Shown here piece by piece: positions 52,250 to 59,959 of a DNA stretch of 64,000 bases. The position numbers and the translations under genes are program-made. The notes beneath the pieces were generated by a model. It saw only the letters and a program-made list of their open reading frames with translations, was not told where the DNA came from and searched no databases. Positions within the stretch are counted from its first letter, which is position 1. Each line of letters starts with the position of its first letter. Where the stretch lies: contig NZ_LFIP02000002.1 in the NCBI RefSeq assembly GCF_001189235.2, forward strand, positions 496,411-560,410. Direction: 5' to 3'. This DNA is from Bradyrhizobium embrapense (GTDB lineage Bacteria > Pseudomonadota > Alphaproteobacteria > Rhizobiales > Xanthobacteraceae).

Positions 52250-52522
52250 TTACTTCGCGGCCGGCGCTGCGGCCGCGCCGCCCGCCTTCTTGCACTCGGA
52301 GCGGAATTTTTTGCGCTCCTTGCCGTGCAGGCCCTTGGCGTCGGCTTGCTTCGAGCACTCGAGCGACTCGGCGGTGCGCGGCTTGGCTTCCTTCGCCATC
52401 TTGCCGTCGGCCTTCGGAGCGGCCTCCTTGGCGGCGGGCGCGGCGGTTTGCGCGAAGGCTCCGCCCATCAGCAGCAGGGAGGCAAGGGCGGTCGCGGTCG
52501 CGAGTTTGGACATTGTCTTCAT
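52250..52522 (-). CDS. PsiF-repeat periplasmic protein
   Basis: A 90-residue protein with a signal peptide (KLATATALASLLLMGGAFAQ). After a Lys/Ala linker comes one PsiF-type repeat: ECSKQADAKGLHGKERKKFR then SECKKAGG, with the two conserved Cys. PsiF is phosphate-starvation inducible in E. coli; its role is unknown. ATG 52522 is preceded by GAGGTG. Divergent from a gene whose product carries similar Cys-pair motifs. Confidence 0.75.
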   Translation of the reverse strand: MKTMSKLATATALASLLLMGGAFAQTAAPAAKEAAPKADGKMAKEAKPRTAESLECSKQADAKGLHGKERKKFRSECKKAGGAAAAPAAK

Positions 52523-52728
52523 GGGGCACCTCGTGAGGAAAGGAGGCGAAACGTTGCGCGGCGATGCTGAACCGTGGATGAACATGCCGCAGTCCTGCCG
52601 CCACAATATTTTAGCGTCCGGGCACGCCCGCACGTTGTCGCAAGTCGGGGTTGCGCTAGGATAATGGTCTTACGCCAATGCCCCCCAAGGGAAACCGACG
52701 GGAAACCAGGGATGACGGGAGACCAGGG

Positions 52729-53220
52729 ATGACCATTCAGACCAGATTGTTGTGCGTGATCGCGGTGTCGGGCTTTGCAGCCTTTGCGGCGAGCGCGCCC
52801 GCGCAGGCGCTGACCGCGCAGGAATGCAGCGCCAAGTACCAGGCGGCCAAGTCGGCCGGCACCCTCGGCGGCCAGAAGTGGAATGACTTCCGCAAGGCCC
52901 AGTGCGGTGCCGACGCGACCCCGGCTGCGGCGCCCGCCGCGCCGCCGCCCGCTGCCGCCGCGCCTGCTCCGGCCGCGCCGAAGGAAGCCAAGCGGGAAGC
53001 CGCCCCCGCCGCGGCACCCGCCGCACCGGCAGGGCCCGCCGTGTTTCCGAACGCGGTCGATCCCAAATACGCCAAGGAAACCGAAGGCAAGCAGCGCATG
53101 CACAGCTGCCTCGACCAGTACAATGCCAACAAGACCACGGGCGGCAACGGCGGCATGAAGTGGATCCAGAAGGGCGGCGGCTATTACAGCGAGTGCAACA
53201 AGAAGCTCAAGGGCGCCTGA
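52729..53220 (+). CDS. Periplasmic protein with two Cys-pair motifs
   Basis: A 163-residue protein with a signal peptide (LLCVIAVSGFAAFAASAPAQA). Motif 1 is QECSAKYQAAKSAGTLGGQK ending in RKAQC; motif 2 is HSCLDQYNANKTTGGNGGMK ending in YSECNKKL. They are separated by a 70-residue Ala/Pro-rich linker. Each motif has the Cys-x(about 22)-Cys layout of PsiF repeats, so it may be a relative of its divergent neighbour. ATG 52729 starts the signal peptide; the short tandem GGGA(A/G)ACC units just upstream are unusual. Confidence 0.65.
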   Translation: MTIQTRLLCVIAVSGFAAFAASAPAQALTAQECSAKYQAAKSAGTLGGQKWNDFRKAQCGADATPAAAPAAPPPAAAAPAPAAPKEAKREAAPAAAPAAPAGPAVFPNAVDPKYAKETEGKQRMHSCLDQYNANKTTGGNGGMKWIQKGGGYYSECNKKLKGA

Positions 53221-53248
53221 GCCGTTACCCGTACGAATGTTCGACGAA

Positions 53249-53275
53249 GCGGCCGGCGCGAGCCGGCCGCTCTTC
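53249..53275 (+). terminator. Rho-independent terminator
   Basis: GCGGCCGGC and GCCGGCCGC pair exactly around the loop GCGA and are followed by TCTTCT. Ends the Cys-pair protein transcript. Confidence 0.65.
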
Positions 53276-53283
53276 TATGGCGG

Positions 53284-53506
53284 CTAAAGCGGGATGAGTT
53301 TTGGTTGAATCGGCTTGCCGCGGTCTCGTTTCACCTCTCCCCGTTGGGGAGAGGTCGGATTGCGAAGCAATCCGGGTGAGGGCTCTTGCTCTCGATAGAC
53401 CGTAACCCCTCACCCGATTTGCTGCGCAAATCGACCTCTCCCAAGGGAGAGGTGAACCTCCGATGCCGATCCAGCTTAACCTAATCTCATCGCGCTTTAG
53501 CTCTGA
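53284..53506. repeat. Composite nested inverted repeat
   Basis: Outer arms TAAAGCGGGATGAG and the mirrored CTCATCGCGCTTTA enclose an inner element whose halves (CACCTCTCCCC...GGGGAGAGGT and ACCTCTCCC...GGGAGAGGTG, plus GATTGCGAAGCAATC and GATTTGCTGCGCAAATC) mirror each other around 53395. It fills the gap between a plus-strand and a minus-strand gene tail to tail. No gene is present. Confidence 0.7.
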
Positions 53507-53508
53507 AG

Positions 53509-54066
53509 CTATTGGCTTTCCGCGAGCAGCGTGTCCGCCGATTGCGCCAGCAATTGCGCGCGCTTGCGCGGGCCGCGTTCGAGAAACAACAGGCTCTGGC
53601 CGAAGATGAAGCAGTAGAACAGGAAGGCCTGCGCATCGGCCTCCTCCGCCGGGAGCCCGGTGGCGCGATAGAGCTGGCCGACATTCTTCAGCCGAGCGGC
53701 ATCGACGCTCGCGGCGGCGGCCGCCGCGGCCTCGTCGGTGCGGGCCCATTGCCGGATCGCGAGCTCGACCGCCATCGCCTCGGTGTTCATGCGCTCCGAA
53801 TAGAGCGTGATGATCGCCTTCAGCCGCTCGCGTGCGCTGGCGCCGTCGAGCGCGGTGTGCTTCTCGATCGATGCGATTCGCCCGTCGCGCCAGCGCGTCA
53901 GCATGGCCTCGAGCAGCGCGGCGCGATCCCGAAAACGGCGGTAGAAGCCGCCCTTGGTGACGCCGAGATTCTTCGCCAGCACCTCGACCCGCACGCCATC
54001 GACGCCGCTATGCGCGAGCTCGGCAAAGCCGGCCGCGACCCAGACATCGCCCTTGCTTTCAGTCAT
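53509..54066 (-). CDS. TetR-family transcriptional regulator
   Basis: A 185-residue regulator. The N-terminal HTH reads GFAELAHSGVDGVRVEVLAK NLGVTKGGFYRRFRDRAALL in two blocks, typical of TetR. The C-terminal ligand domain includes LAIRQWARTDEAAAAAAASV and AFLFYCFIFGQSLLFLERG. It is divergent from two thioesterase genes, with two operator-like palindromes between, so it most likely represses them and itself and responds to an acyl-CoA-type ligand. Confidence 0.88.
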   Translation of the reverse strand: MTESKGDVWVAAGFAELAHSGVDGVRVEVLAKNLGVTKGGFYRRFRDRAALLEAMLTRWRDGRIASIEKHTALDGASARERLKAIITLYSERMNTEAMAVELAIRQWARTDEAAAAAAASVDAARLKNVGQLYRATGLPAEEADAQAFLFYCFIFGQSLLFLERGPRKRAQLLAQSADTLLAESQ

Positions 54067-54087
54067 GTGATCTCCGCGTACCCGCTC

Positions 54088-54103
54088 TGATACGGTACCG
54101 TAT
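54088..54103. promoter_or_regulatory. TetR operator 1
   Basis: ATACGGTACCGTAT is a perfect 14-base palindrome, preceded by TG as in operator 2. It lies 22 bases upstream of the regulator's start. Confidence 0.75.
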
Positions 54104-54122
54104 TGCTAGCCTTCTTCGTCCT

Positions 54123-54140
54123 TGATACGCTACCGTATCA
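54123..54140. promoter_or_regulatory. TetR operator 2
   Basis: TGATACGCTACCGTATCA: arms TGATACG and CGTATCA are exact complements with a 4-base centre. It shares the half-site TGATACG with operator 1, centre-to-centre distance about 36 bases, and lies 20 bases before the thioesterase start. Confidence 0.8.
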
Positions 54141-54159
54141 AAAATGGAGGAGCGGCACG

Positions 54160-54594
54160 ATGGAGGGCGAGGCGACCTATCGCGGCACGGTCTATCCCTG
54201 GCATTGCGACCACATCGGCCACATGAATGTCATGTGGTATGTCGGCAAGTTCGACGAGGCGAGCTGGAACATGTTCGCGCGGCTCGGCCTGACGCCGAGC
54301 TACCTGCGCGAGTCCGGTCGCGGCATGGCCGCCGTGCAGCAGAACATCTCCTACCAGCGCGAGCTGCTCGCCGGCGACCTCGTCGAGGTCAAGAGCCGGC
54401 TGGTCGAATTCCGCGACAAGTCGGTCCGTATCCTGCACGAAATGCGCAACGCGGAGACCGGCGACCTCGCCGCGACCTGCGAGATCGCGGCCGTGCACAT
54501 CGATCGCACCGCGCGCAAATCGGCGCCGTTCGCGCCGGCGATCCGCTACGCCGCGATGCCCCATCTCGTGCCGTCCGAGCCCGCGACTGCGTGA
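54160..54594 (+). CDS. 4-hydroxybenzoyl-CoA thioesterase-like hotdog protein
   Basis: A 144-residue single hotdog protein. YRGTVYPWHCDHIGHMNVMWY (two blocks around Asp-His-x-Gly-His-x-Asn) is the FcbB/YbgC-type active-site strand; the usual catalytic Asp of D-x-x-G-H-x-N is present in CDHIGHMN. NISYQRELLAGDLVEVKSRL follows. It hydrolyses acyl- or aryl-CoA thioesters. GGAGGAG lies upstream of ATG 54160; a shorter-spaced ATG at 54144 is out of frame. Controlled by the divergent TetR protein. Confidence 0.8.
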   Translation: MEGEATYRGTVYPWHCDHIGHMNVMWYVGKFDEASWNMFARLGLTPSYLRESGRGMAAVQQNISYQRELLAGDLVEVKSRLVEFRDKSVRILHEMRNAETGDLAATCEIAAVHIDRTARKSAPFAPAIRYAAMPHLVPSEPATA

Positions 54595-54599
54595 CCGCC

Positions 54600-55043
54600 A
54601 TGCCCCGCTTTGAGCCGAAGAATCCCGACTTCCGCGCGGTTGCCGCCGCCACATTCGCGCGCCAGCGCGCGATGCAGACGCTCGGCATCTCGATCGCGCG
54701 CATCGAGCCGGGCGAGGTCGACCTCGCGATGGACTATGCGCCGGAGTTCTGCCAGCAGAACGGCTTCGTGCATGCCGGAATCATCACCGCGGGCCTCGAC
54801 AACGCCTGCGGGATTGCCGCCTTCACGCTGATGCCTGATGGCTCCGACATCCTCACCGTGGAGTTCAAGACCAATCTCCTGGCGCCGGCGCGCGGCGAGC
54901 GCTTCGTGTTCCGCGGCGTCGTGGTCAAGCCCGGCCGCACGCTGACGGTCTGCGATGGTCGCGCCTATGCCGTGCAGGACGGCGTGGAGACCCTGGTCGC
55001 GACCATGAGCGGCACGCTGATGGCGCTGCAGCGGCGATCGTAA
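54600..55043 (+). CDS. PaaI-family thioesterase
   Basis: A 147-residue hotdog protein. QQNGFVHAGIITAGLDNACG (about 57-76) is the PaaI signature with HGGxxxxxxDxAxG spacing (here HAGIITAGLDNACG). ILTVEFKTNLLAPARGERFV is the partner strand. It follows the first thioesterase directly; GTG 54591 would overlap its stop (GTGA) and ATG 54600 is the alternative. Two thioesterases under one TetR regulator suggest relief of CoA trapping during catabolism of a carboxylic acid. Confidence 0.8.
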   Translation: MPRFEPKNPDFRAVAAATFARQRAMQTLGISIARIEPGEVDLAMDYAPEFCQQNGFVHAGIITAGLDNACGIAAFTLMPDGSDILTVEFKTNLLAPARGERFVFRGVVVKPGRTLTVCDGRAYAVQDGVETLVATMSGTLMALQRRS

Positions 55044-55064
55044 GTTGTGCTGCAGACCTTCCCC

Positions 55065-55195
55065 GTCATCCCCGCGCAAAGGCTTCGCCTTTGTCGCTGG
55101 AGGTGCGAGCGGAGCGAGCCTCGAAGGATGCGCGGCCACCGGCTTGGCCGTTCATGCGTCGAGACGCCGCTGCGCGGCTCCTCAGCATGACGGAT
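55065..55195. repeat. Intergenic inverted repeat, TCATCCCCGC/TCATGCTGAGG family
   Basis: Opens with GTCATCCCCGCGCAAAGG, contains GAGCGAGCCTCGAAGGATGC and closes with GGCTCCTCAGCATGAC. The arms mirror each other and match 9424-9556. The rest of 55044-55303 shows no gene. Confidence 0.6.
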
Positions 55196-55303
55196 CTGAG
55201 AGCAGCGGCGCCCAACATCTGCGCACGCGCTCGAGACCCCGCGCATTGACAAGCCATCGCCACACCGACCTGATAGGCGGATGCTTCGCGTGAGCGCCTT
55301 GTC

Positions 55304-55690
55304 ATGATCGCCAGCCTCAGTCTGATCCTGCTCTGCCAACTGGTCGGCGAGGTTGCCGTGCGGGCGCTGGCCGTGCCGGGACCAGGCCCGGTTGTCGGAC
55401 TGGTGCTATTGCTGTTGCTGCTTCTGGCGCGCGACCGGTTTCCGGCGCTCGCGCGCGGCCCGCTCGGCAATGACGGCGTCGAGAGCGCAAGCCGCGGCAT
55501 GCTCGCCAATCTCTCGCTGCTGTTCGTTCCGGCCGGGGTCGGCGTGGTGCAAAAGCTCGATCTGCTCGCCGAGCATGGCGTTGCGATCCTGGTGATCCTC
55601 GCGGTCTCGGTCATCGTCACGTTGCTGGCGACGGTCGCGACCTTCGTCGCGGCGAGCAGTATGTTTGCGCGCGAGGAGGAGAATCCGTGA
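55304..55690 (+). CDS. LrgA/CidA-family membrane protein
   Basis: A 128-residue protein with four hydrophobic segments. LVGEVAVRALAVPGPGPVVG (about 10-29) is the family P-G-x-x-x-G signature, with LLFVPAGVGVVQKLDLL in the middle. LrgA/CidA proteins resemble holins and act with LrgB/CidB in export of small metabolites or control of murein hydrolase activity. GTGA overlap with the next gene. Confidence 0.85.
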   Translation: MIASLSLILLCQLVGEVAVRALAVPGPGPVVGLVLLLLLLLARDRFPALARGPLGNDGVESASRGMLANLSLLFVPAGVGVVQKLDLLAEHGVAILVILAVSVIVTLLATVATFVAASSMFAREEENP

Positions 55691-56409
55691 GCGACAATCC
55701 ATTCTCGCTCTGGGTCTATCTCTCGCAGTCGCCGCTGCTCTGGCTGACGGTGACGCTGCTGACTTATGCGGCGACCGATGCGGTGTCGCTGAAGACGCGG
55801 CGCCATCCGCTCGCCAATCCCGTGCTGCACTCGCTGTGGATCATCGGCGTGTTCCTGCTGCTGACCCGCACCTCCTACACCACCTATTTTGCCGGTGCGC
55901 AGTTCGTGCACTTCCTGCTCGGGCCGGCGACGGTCGCGCTCGCGGTGCCGCTCTACGAGAACCGCCGGCGGGTCGCGGCTGCGGTCCTGCCGATGCTGGT
56001 CGCGCTCGCGATCGGCTCGCTCACTGCGATCGTCTCTGTGGTGCTGTTGGCGCGGGCGTTCGGCCTGCCGCGTGACATCATCCTGTCGCTGGCGCCCAAA
56101 TCAGTCACGGCCGGCGTTGCCATGGGCATCAGCGAATCCCTGCATGCCGATCCCTCGCTGACGGCGGTCGCCGTGATCCTCACCGGCATCATGGGGGCGA
56201 TCATCGTCACGCCCTTGATGAACTTCACCGGCATCACCGACTTCCGTGGTCGCGGCTTTGCCGCCGGCATCGCCGCCCACGGCATCGGCACCGCGCGCGC
56301 CTTCCAGGTCGACGAGGTCGCCGGCGTGTTTGCCGGCATCGCGATGAGCCTGAACGCGCTGGTCACCTCGCTGCTGGTGCCGCTGGCCGTGACTTATCTG
56401 TTGCGCTGA
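55687..56409 (+). CDS. LrgB/CidB-family membrane protein
   Basis: A 240-residue protein with about seven helices. Family phrases: FLLGPATVALAVPLYENRRR, LAPKSVTAGVAMGISESLHA and GFAAGIAAHGIGTARAFQVD. It is the usual partner of LrgA. GTG 55687 overlaps the lrgA-like stop. No LytSR or LysR regulator is adjacent. Confidence 0.88.
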   Translation: MSDNPFSLWVYLSQSPLLWLTVTLLTYAATDAVSLKTRRHPLANPVLHSLWIIGVFLLLTRTSYTTYFAGAQFVHFLLGPATVALAVPLYENRRRVAAAVLPMLVALAIGSLTAIVSVVLLARAFGLPRDIILSLAPKSVTAGVAMGISESLHADPSLTAVAVILTGIMGAIIVTPLMNFTGITDFRGRGFAAGIAAHGIGTARAFQVDEVAGVFAGIAMSLNALVTSLLVPLAVTYLLR

Positions 56410-56428
56410 GCACAGTTGCAGGGCAGTT

Positions 56429-57283
56429 TTGTGCTATTGGTATGGCGTTGAACAGCAAATCCTTCTAGGATTGCAGCTGCAAACGCGAGTCTATTTCCCC
56501 TTGATCTTCTCCGCAACTCAGAGCGTGCTTGGGCTGGCATCCGGCATGCTGGTCGGTTTTTCGCTGGGTCTGGTCGGCGGCGGCGGGTCGATCCTTGCCG
56601 TGCCGCTGATGGTCTATGTGGTCGGGGTGCCCCAGCCGCATGTCGCGATCGGCACCTCGGCGATCGCGGTCGCCGCCAACGCCGCGATCAACCTCTCCAA
56701 CCACGCCCGCGGCGGCACCGTGATCTGGTCCTGCGCGCTAGTGTTCGCGCTGTCGGGCATGTTCGGCGCTTTCGGCGGCTCGATCCTCGGCAAGATGCTG
56801 GACGGGCAGAAGCTGCTTGCCCTGTTCTCGATCGTGATGCTTGTCATCGCCGCGTTGATGCTGAAGACCCGCGCGCGGGTCGGGCTGACCGACGTCAAGA
56901 TTTCGATGTCCAACACGCCCGCGATCATCGGTCTCGGGCTTGTGACCGGAACCATGTCGGGCTTTTTCGGCATCGGCGGCGGCTTCCTGATCGTGCCGGC
57001 CCTGATGCTGGCGACCGGGATGCCGATCATGAACGCGGTCAGTTCCTCGCTGGTGGCCGTCACGGCCTTCGGCGTGACCACGGCCCTGAGCTATGCTTGG
57101 TCCGGGCTGGTGTCGTGGGACCTGGCGGGGCTATTCGTCGCCGGCGGCATTGCGGGCGGCCTGCTGGGCACGAGGAGTGCCCGGCATCTGTCGGAACGGC
57201 GCGGCGCGCTAAATATCGTGTTTGCGACTGTGATTATCGTGGTGGCGATCTATATGCTGCTGCGTAACATCGATGTGTCCTGA
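56429..57283 (+). CDS. TauE/SafE-family sulfite exporter-like permease
   Basis: Up to 284 residues with about eight helices and the two-repeat design of the family: MLVGFSLGLVGGGGSILAVP with GxxxGxGGG near the N terminus and TGTMSGFFGIGGGFLIVPAL in the second half. Substrates include sulfite, sulfoacetate and other organosulfonates. The start is unclear: TTG 56429 opens the frame, but protein-like sequence begins near 56501-56550. It is 36 bases upstream of the DsbA-like gene. Confidence 0.8.
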   Translation: MCYWYGVEQQILLGLQLQTRVYFPLIFSATQSVLGLASGMLVGFSLGLVGGGGSILAVPLMVYVVGVPQPHVAIGTSAIAVAANAAINLSNHARGGTVIWSCALVFALSGMFGAFGGSILGKMLDGQKLLALFSIVMLVIAALMLKTRARVGLTDVKISMSNTPAIIGLGLVTGTMSGFFGIGGGFLIVPALMLATGMPIMNAVSSSLVAVTAFGVTTALSYAWSGLVSWDLAGLFVAGGIAGGLLGTRSARHLSERRGALNIVFATVIIVVAIYMLLRNIDVS

Positions 57284-57319
57284 ACGTAGAAGGGCGAGAA
57301 GCCCTTCCGGAAGCGAGCT

Positions 57320-57997
57320 ATGAACCACTTGGCGAAATTCCCCCTCGACACTGCCGGCGCCACCCGCCGCGGCGCGCTCGGCCTCATCGGAACCGGCATT
57401 GCGCTGCTGGCCGCCGGAGGCGCGCGCGCCGAGGACGACAATGTCCTGACCGAGGCCCAGGTGCTGCGCGATCCGGACATTCCTGACATCGGCAATCCCA
57501 AGGGCGACATCACGATCGTCGAATGGTTCGACTATAATTGCCCGTATTGCCGCAAGCTCGCGCCGGAGCTGCGCCAGGTGGTGCAGGACGACGGCAAGGT
57601 CCGTCTGGTGCTGAAGGATTGGCCGATCCTCGGTCCGGTGTCGAAGGTCGCGGCGCGGATGGCGCTGGCGGCGAAGTACCAGGGCAAGTTCGAAGCAGCG
57701 CATGAGGCGATGATCTCGGTCAATTCGCGCATCACCGAGCCGCGCATCGCCGAACTGCTCTCGGGCGCCAGCCTCGACATGGACCGCCTGAAGAAGGATC
57801 TCGACGCCAACGCCAAGGCGATCGACGCGGTCTTGGCGCGCAACAACGAGCAGGCGACGGCGTTCGGCTTCAACGGCACGCCGTCGTTCATCGTCGGCAA
57901 GTATCGCGTGCCGGGCGTGCTCAGCATCGATCAGTTCGAGCAGGTGATCGCCGATGCGCGCAAGGCCAATATGGGCCGCAAGACCGAGCAGAACTAG
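57320..57997 (+). CDS. DsbA-family thiol:disulphide oxidoreductase
   Basis: A 225-residue exported protein. ATRRGALGLIGTGIALLAAG (about 14-33) is a signal peptide with a twin-Arg. The thioredoxin-like active site is EWFDYNCPYCRKLAPELRQV (CPYC, about 74-77); the cis-Pro region is FGFNGTPSFIVGKYRVPGVL. It matches the BdbD/ScsC-like DsbA group, which oxidises or isomerises periplasmic proteins. DsbB at 50253 may regenerate it. Confidence 0.85.
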   Translation: MNHLAKFPLDTAGATRRGALGLIGTGIALLAAGGARAEDDNVLTEAQVLRDPDIPDIGNPKGDITIVEWFDYNCPYCRKLAPELRQVVQDDGKVRLVLKDWPILGPVSKVAARMALAAKYQGKFEAAHEAMISVNSRITEPRIAELLSGASLDMDRLKKDLDANAKAIDAVLARNNEQATAFGFNGTPSFIVGKYRVPGVLSIDQFEQVIADARKANMGRKTEQN

Positions 57998-58037
57998 CTC
58001 GCGACGTCGCTTCACTCGCGACCAGCACGGAGCGCGT

Positions 58038-58640
58038 TTACGTCGAGCCTTTCCGCTTGGCATAGGCGCGCCGCGCGCGCTCGCGATTGCCGCAGACTTC
58101 GCTCGAGCACCATCGGCGCGTCCGGTTCGGGCTCTCGTCGACGAAGAACCAGCCGCAGCCGTCGGCCTCGCAGCGTCCGATGCGGCTCGCATCATCGGAC
58201 GAAAGCAGGGCCGTCAGCGACCATAGCACCGGCCACAATGGCTCGATCGCGTCGATCCCCGCAAACGCATGGCGATAGCCGCGATCCTGCCGCACCAGGT
58301 CGGGCTGCCGCGGCGCCGCCGACAGCATCCGATTGACGAGACGGAGGTCCACGCTGCCGCCACCGCGCAGCGCGTCGGAAATCGCCCAGATATCGCGACG
58401 CAGATCATGCGCCTTCTGCATCGCGGCCGCGGCAACGCTGCTCGCCGAATGCGCTTTCAGCTTCCTGATCGCGGCGAGCGGCAACGTCCCGCGGCGTTCG
58501 CTCCAGGACAACAGCGCAGCGTAATCCGGGATCAGCTCCTGCGGATCGCCCGACGTCCGCCAGTCGAGCGTGTTCGCGAAGTCGAGGCAGACCCGTCCAC
58601 CGAAGAACTGTGTCGCTGCCCGCGCGGGATCCCTTGACAT
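58038..58640 (-). CDS. CGNR zinc-finger (ABATE-domain) regulator
   Basis: A 200-residue protein. The N-terminal ABATE-type ligand domain opens with FFGGRVCLDFANTLDWRTSG; the C-terminal zinc finger reads GRCEADGCGWFFVDESPNRT then RRWCSSEVCGNRERARRAY, with Cys pairs and the CGNR motif. Such proteins are stress- or ligand-responsive transcription factors. ATG 58640 has AGAGG 7 bases upstream. Divergent from azlC with only 26 bases between starts. Confidence 0.88.
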   Translation of the reverse strand: MSRDPARAATQFFGGRVCLDFANTLDWRTSGDPQELIPDYAALLSWSERRGTLPLAAIRKLKAHSASSVAAAAMQKAHDLRRDIWAISDALRGGGSVDLRLVNRMLSAAPRQPDLVRQDRGYRHAFAGIDAIEPLWPVLWSLTALLSSDDASRIGRCEADGCGWFFVDESPNRTRRWCSSEVCGNRERARRAYAKRKGST

Positions 58641-58664
58641 CACGGCCTCTCACCAAGTCTAATC

Positions 58665-58682
58665 TAATGGTCATGACCATTA
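58665..58682. promoter_or_regulatory. Perfect 18-bp palindrome over the azlC start region
   Basis: TAATGGTCATGACCATTA is its own reverse complement. It sits between the CGNR regulator and azlC genes and contains two of the candidate azlC start codons (58667, 58673). It is the obvious operator for the regulator. If so, translation of azlC may start further in, at ATG 58715. Confidence 0.65.
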
Positions 58683-59392
58683 CAAGTACCCAGCCGTCGC
58701 GACGCCTCCCAACGATGACGACAGCCGGATTCAGGCGGGGCCTGGTCGCGGCCTTGCCGTTCCTGGTCAGCAATGGCGCCGCCGGCCTCGTGATGGGACT
58801 GACCTACAAGGGGCTTGGGCTCGCGGCGCCGCAAGCTGTCCTGTTCAGCCTGCTCGTCTACTCCGCCACCGCACAGGCGATCACGCTGAGCATGTGGGCT
58901 CATCCGCTGCCGATCTTCACCATGGTCGTTGCCTGCATCGGCACCAATTCACGATATCTACTGATGGGCGCCCATCTGCGCCAGCTGTTTGGCGGACTGG
59001 CCCCCCGGAAGATCCTGCTCAGCCTGTTTCTGCTCGCCGATGCGTCGTGGCTGATGACGAGTTCGGATGCCGACCGCAACGGGCCCGACGCCGGCTATCT
59101 GCTCGGATCGAGCATTCCCATGGCGATCGGCTGGGTCGGCGGCACCGCACTTGCCTATGCCGTCCCGGTCGCGACCAACGGATCACTGAAGCTCGCCGCC
59201 GCACTGCTACCGACGATGTTCATCGCGACCCTGCTTCCGAGCCAGTGGAAGAACGCGCGATCGCCGTGGCCGTGGCTGACTTCGGCCGTCGCGGCGCTTC
59301 TCGTCGCCCGGTTCGTGGATCCCGGCTGGTCCATGCTGATCGGAGGCGGATGCGGCACGCTCGTCAGCATGCTGGAGCGGAAAGATGGATGA
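58667..59392 (+). CDS. azlC: AzlC-family branched-chain amino acid exporter subunit
   Basis: A 241-residue membrane protein (225 if ATG 58715 is used). About five helices: GFRRGLVAALPFLVSNGAAG, LTYKGLGLAAPQAVLFSLLV, YSATAQAITLSMWAHPLPIF, then CIGTNSRYLLMGAHLRQLFG, which holds the family N-x-R-x-x-L-M/Y motif. AzlCD exports branched-chain amino acids or analogues. Its stop lies within the azlD start (8-base overlap). Confidence 0.85.
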   Translation: MVMTITSTQPSRRLPTMTTAGFRRGLVAALPFLVSNGAAGLVMGLTYKGLGLAAPQAVLFSLLVYSATAQAITLSMWAHPLPIFTMVVACIGTNSRYLLMGAHLRQLFGGLAPRKILLSLFLLADASWLMTSSDADRNGPDAGYLLGSSIPMAIGWVGGTALAYAVPVATNGSLKLAAALLPTMFIATLLPSQWKNARSPWPWLTSAVAALLVARFVDPGWSMLIGGGCGTLVSMLERKDG

Positions 59393-59687
59393 TCTGCAGG
59401 TGCTCGGCGTCATCTGCATCCTCGGCATCACCTGCTATGCGATGCGCGCCGGTGGCTACGTCCTCGCGGCGTCGATGCGCGACGACGGCATCGCCGCGCG
59501 GTTTCTTCGGCTCGCGCCCGGCAATCTGTTCATCGCTTTCATCGTCGGCGGTTGCCTGTCCGGCGGACTGGCAGGCCTGGTCGGGACGATGGTCGCGCTG
59601 GTGACAATGGCCATCACGGCGAGGGAATGGGCTGCGCTGGGTGCCGGCTTCGGTGCGGCCTTGGCGGCGTCCATGATCGGGCTGTGA
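59385..59687 (+). CDS. azlD: AzlD-family small membrane subunit
   Basis: A 100-residue protein with three helices. VICILGITCYAMRAGGYVLA (about 9-28) holds the conserved T-x-x-x-R-x-x-G pattern; NLFIAFIVGGCLSGGLAGLV follows. It works with AzlC. Overlap of 8 bases indicates coupling. Confidence 0.85.
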   Translation: MDDLQVLGVICILGITCYAMRAGGYVLAASMRDDGIAARFLRLAPGNLFIAFIVGGCLSGGLAGLVGTMVALVTMAITAREWAALGAGFGAALAASMIGL

Positions 59688-59696
59688 CGTCAGCAG

Positions 59697-59903
59697 TTAC
59701 TTCGATGCAATTTTGTCCCACTGCTCGCGGGTGCGCGTCTTCAGTCGGTTCCAGTCATGGGCTGCGACATCCCAATTGACGATGGTGCGGGTATCCTGCG
59801 CCACTTCGCCATTGGCGACGCTCGACGTCCGCATCGAATCATAGACATAGACGCCGCAAACCAGCAGCAGCGCGCCCAAAATCATGCCGAAAAACGTCCG
59901 CAT
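59697..59903 (-). CDS. Small single-helix protein under a stress-type promoter
   Basis: A 68-residue protein with an N-terminal membrane helix (FFGMILGALLLVCGVYVYD, about 4-22) and a short charged tail (DWNRLKTRTREQWDKIASK). No family recognised. ATG 59903 has GGAGGA 8 bases upstream. A near-perfect EcfG promoter lies 28 bases before it, so it is probably part of the general stress response. Confidence 0.65.
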   Translation of the reverse strand: MRTFFGMILGALLLVCGVYVYDSMRTSSVANGEVAQDTRTIVNWDVAAHDWNRLKTRTREQWDKIASK

Positions 59904-59931
59904 CGCTTCATTCCTCCGGTGTCGGCGGGAT

Positions 59932-59957
59932 AACGTCGTGGAGGCAGCTGTGGTTCC
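59932..59957 (-). promoter_or_regulatory. EcfG-type general stress promoter
   Basis: On the minus strand, GGAAC (59957-59953) is followed after exactly 17 bases by CGTT (59935-59932). This matches the alphaproteobacterial EcfG consensus. It lies within the decayed LysR remnant and drives the 68-residue protein gene. Confidence 0.65.
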
Positions 59958-59959
59958 GG

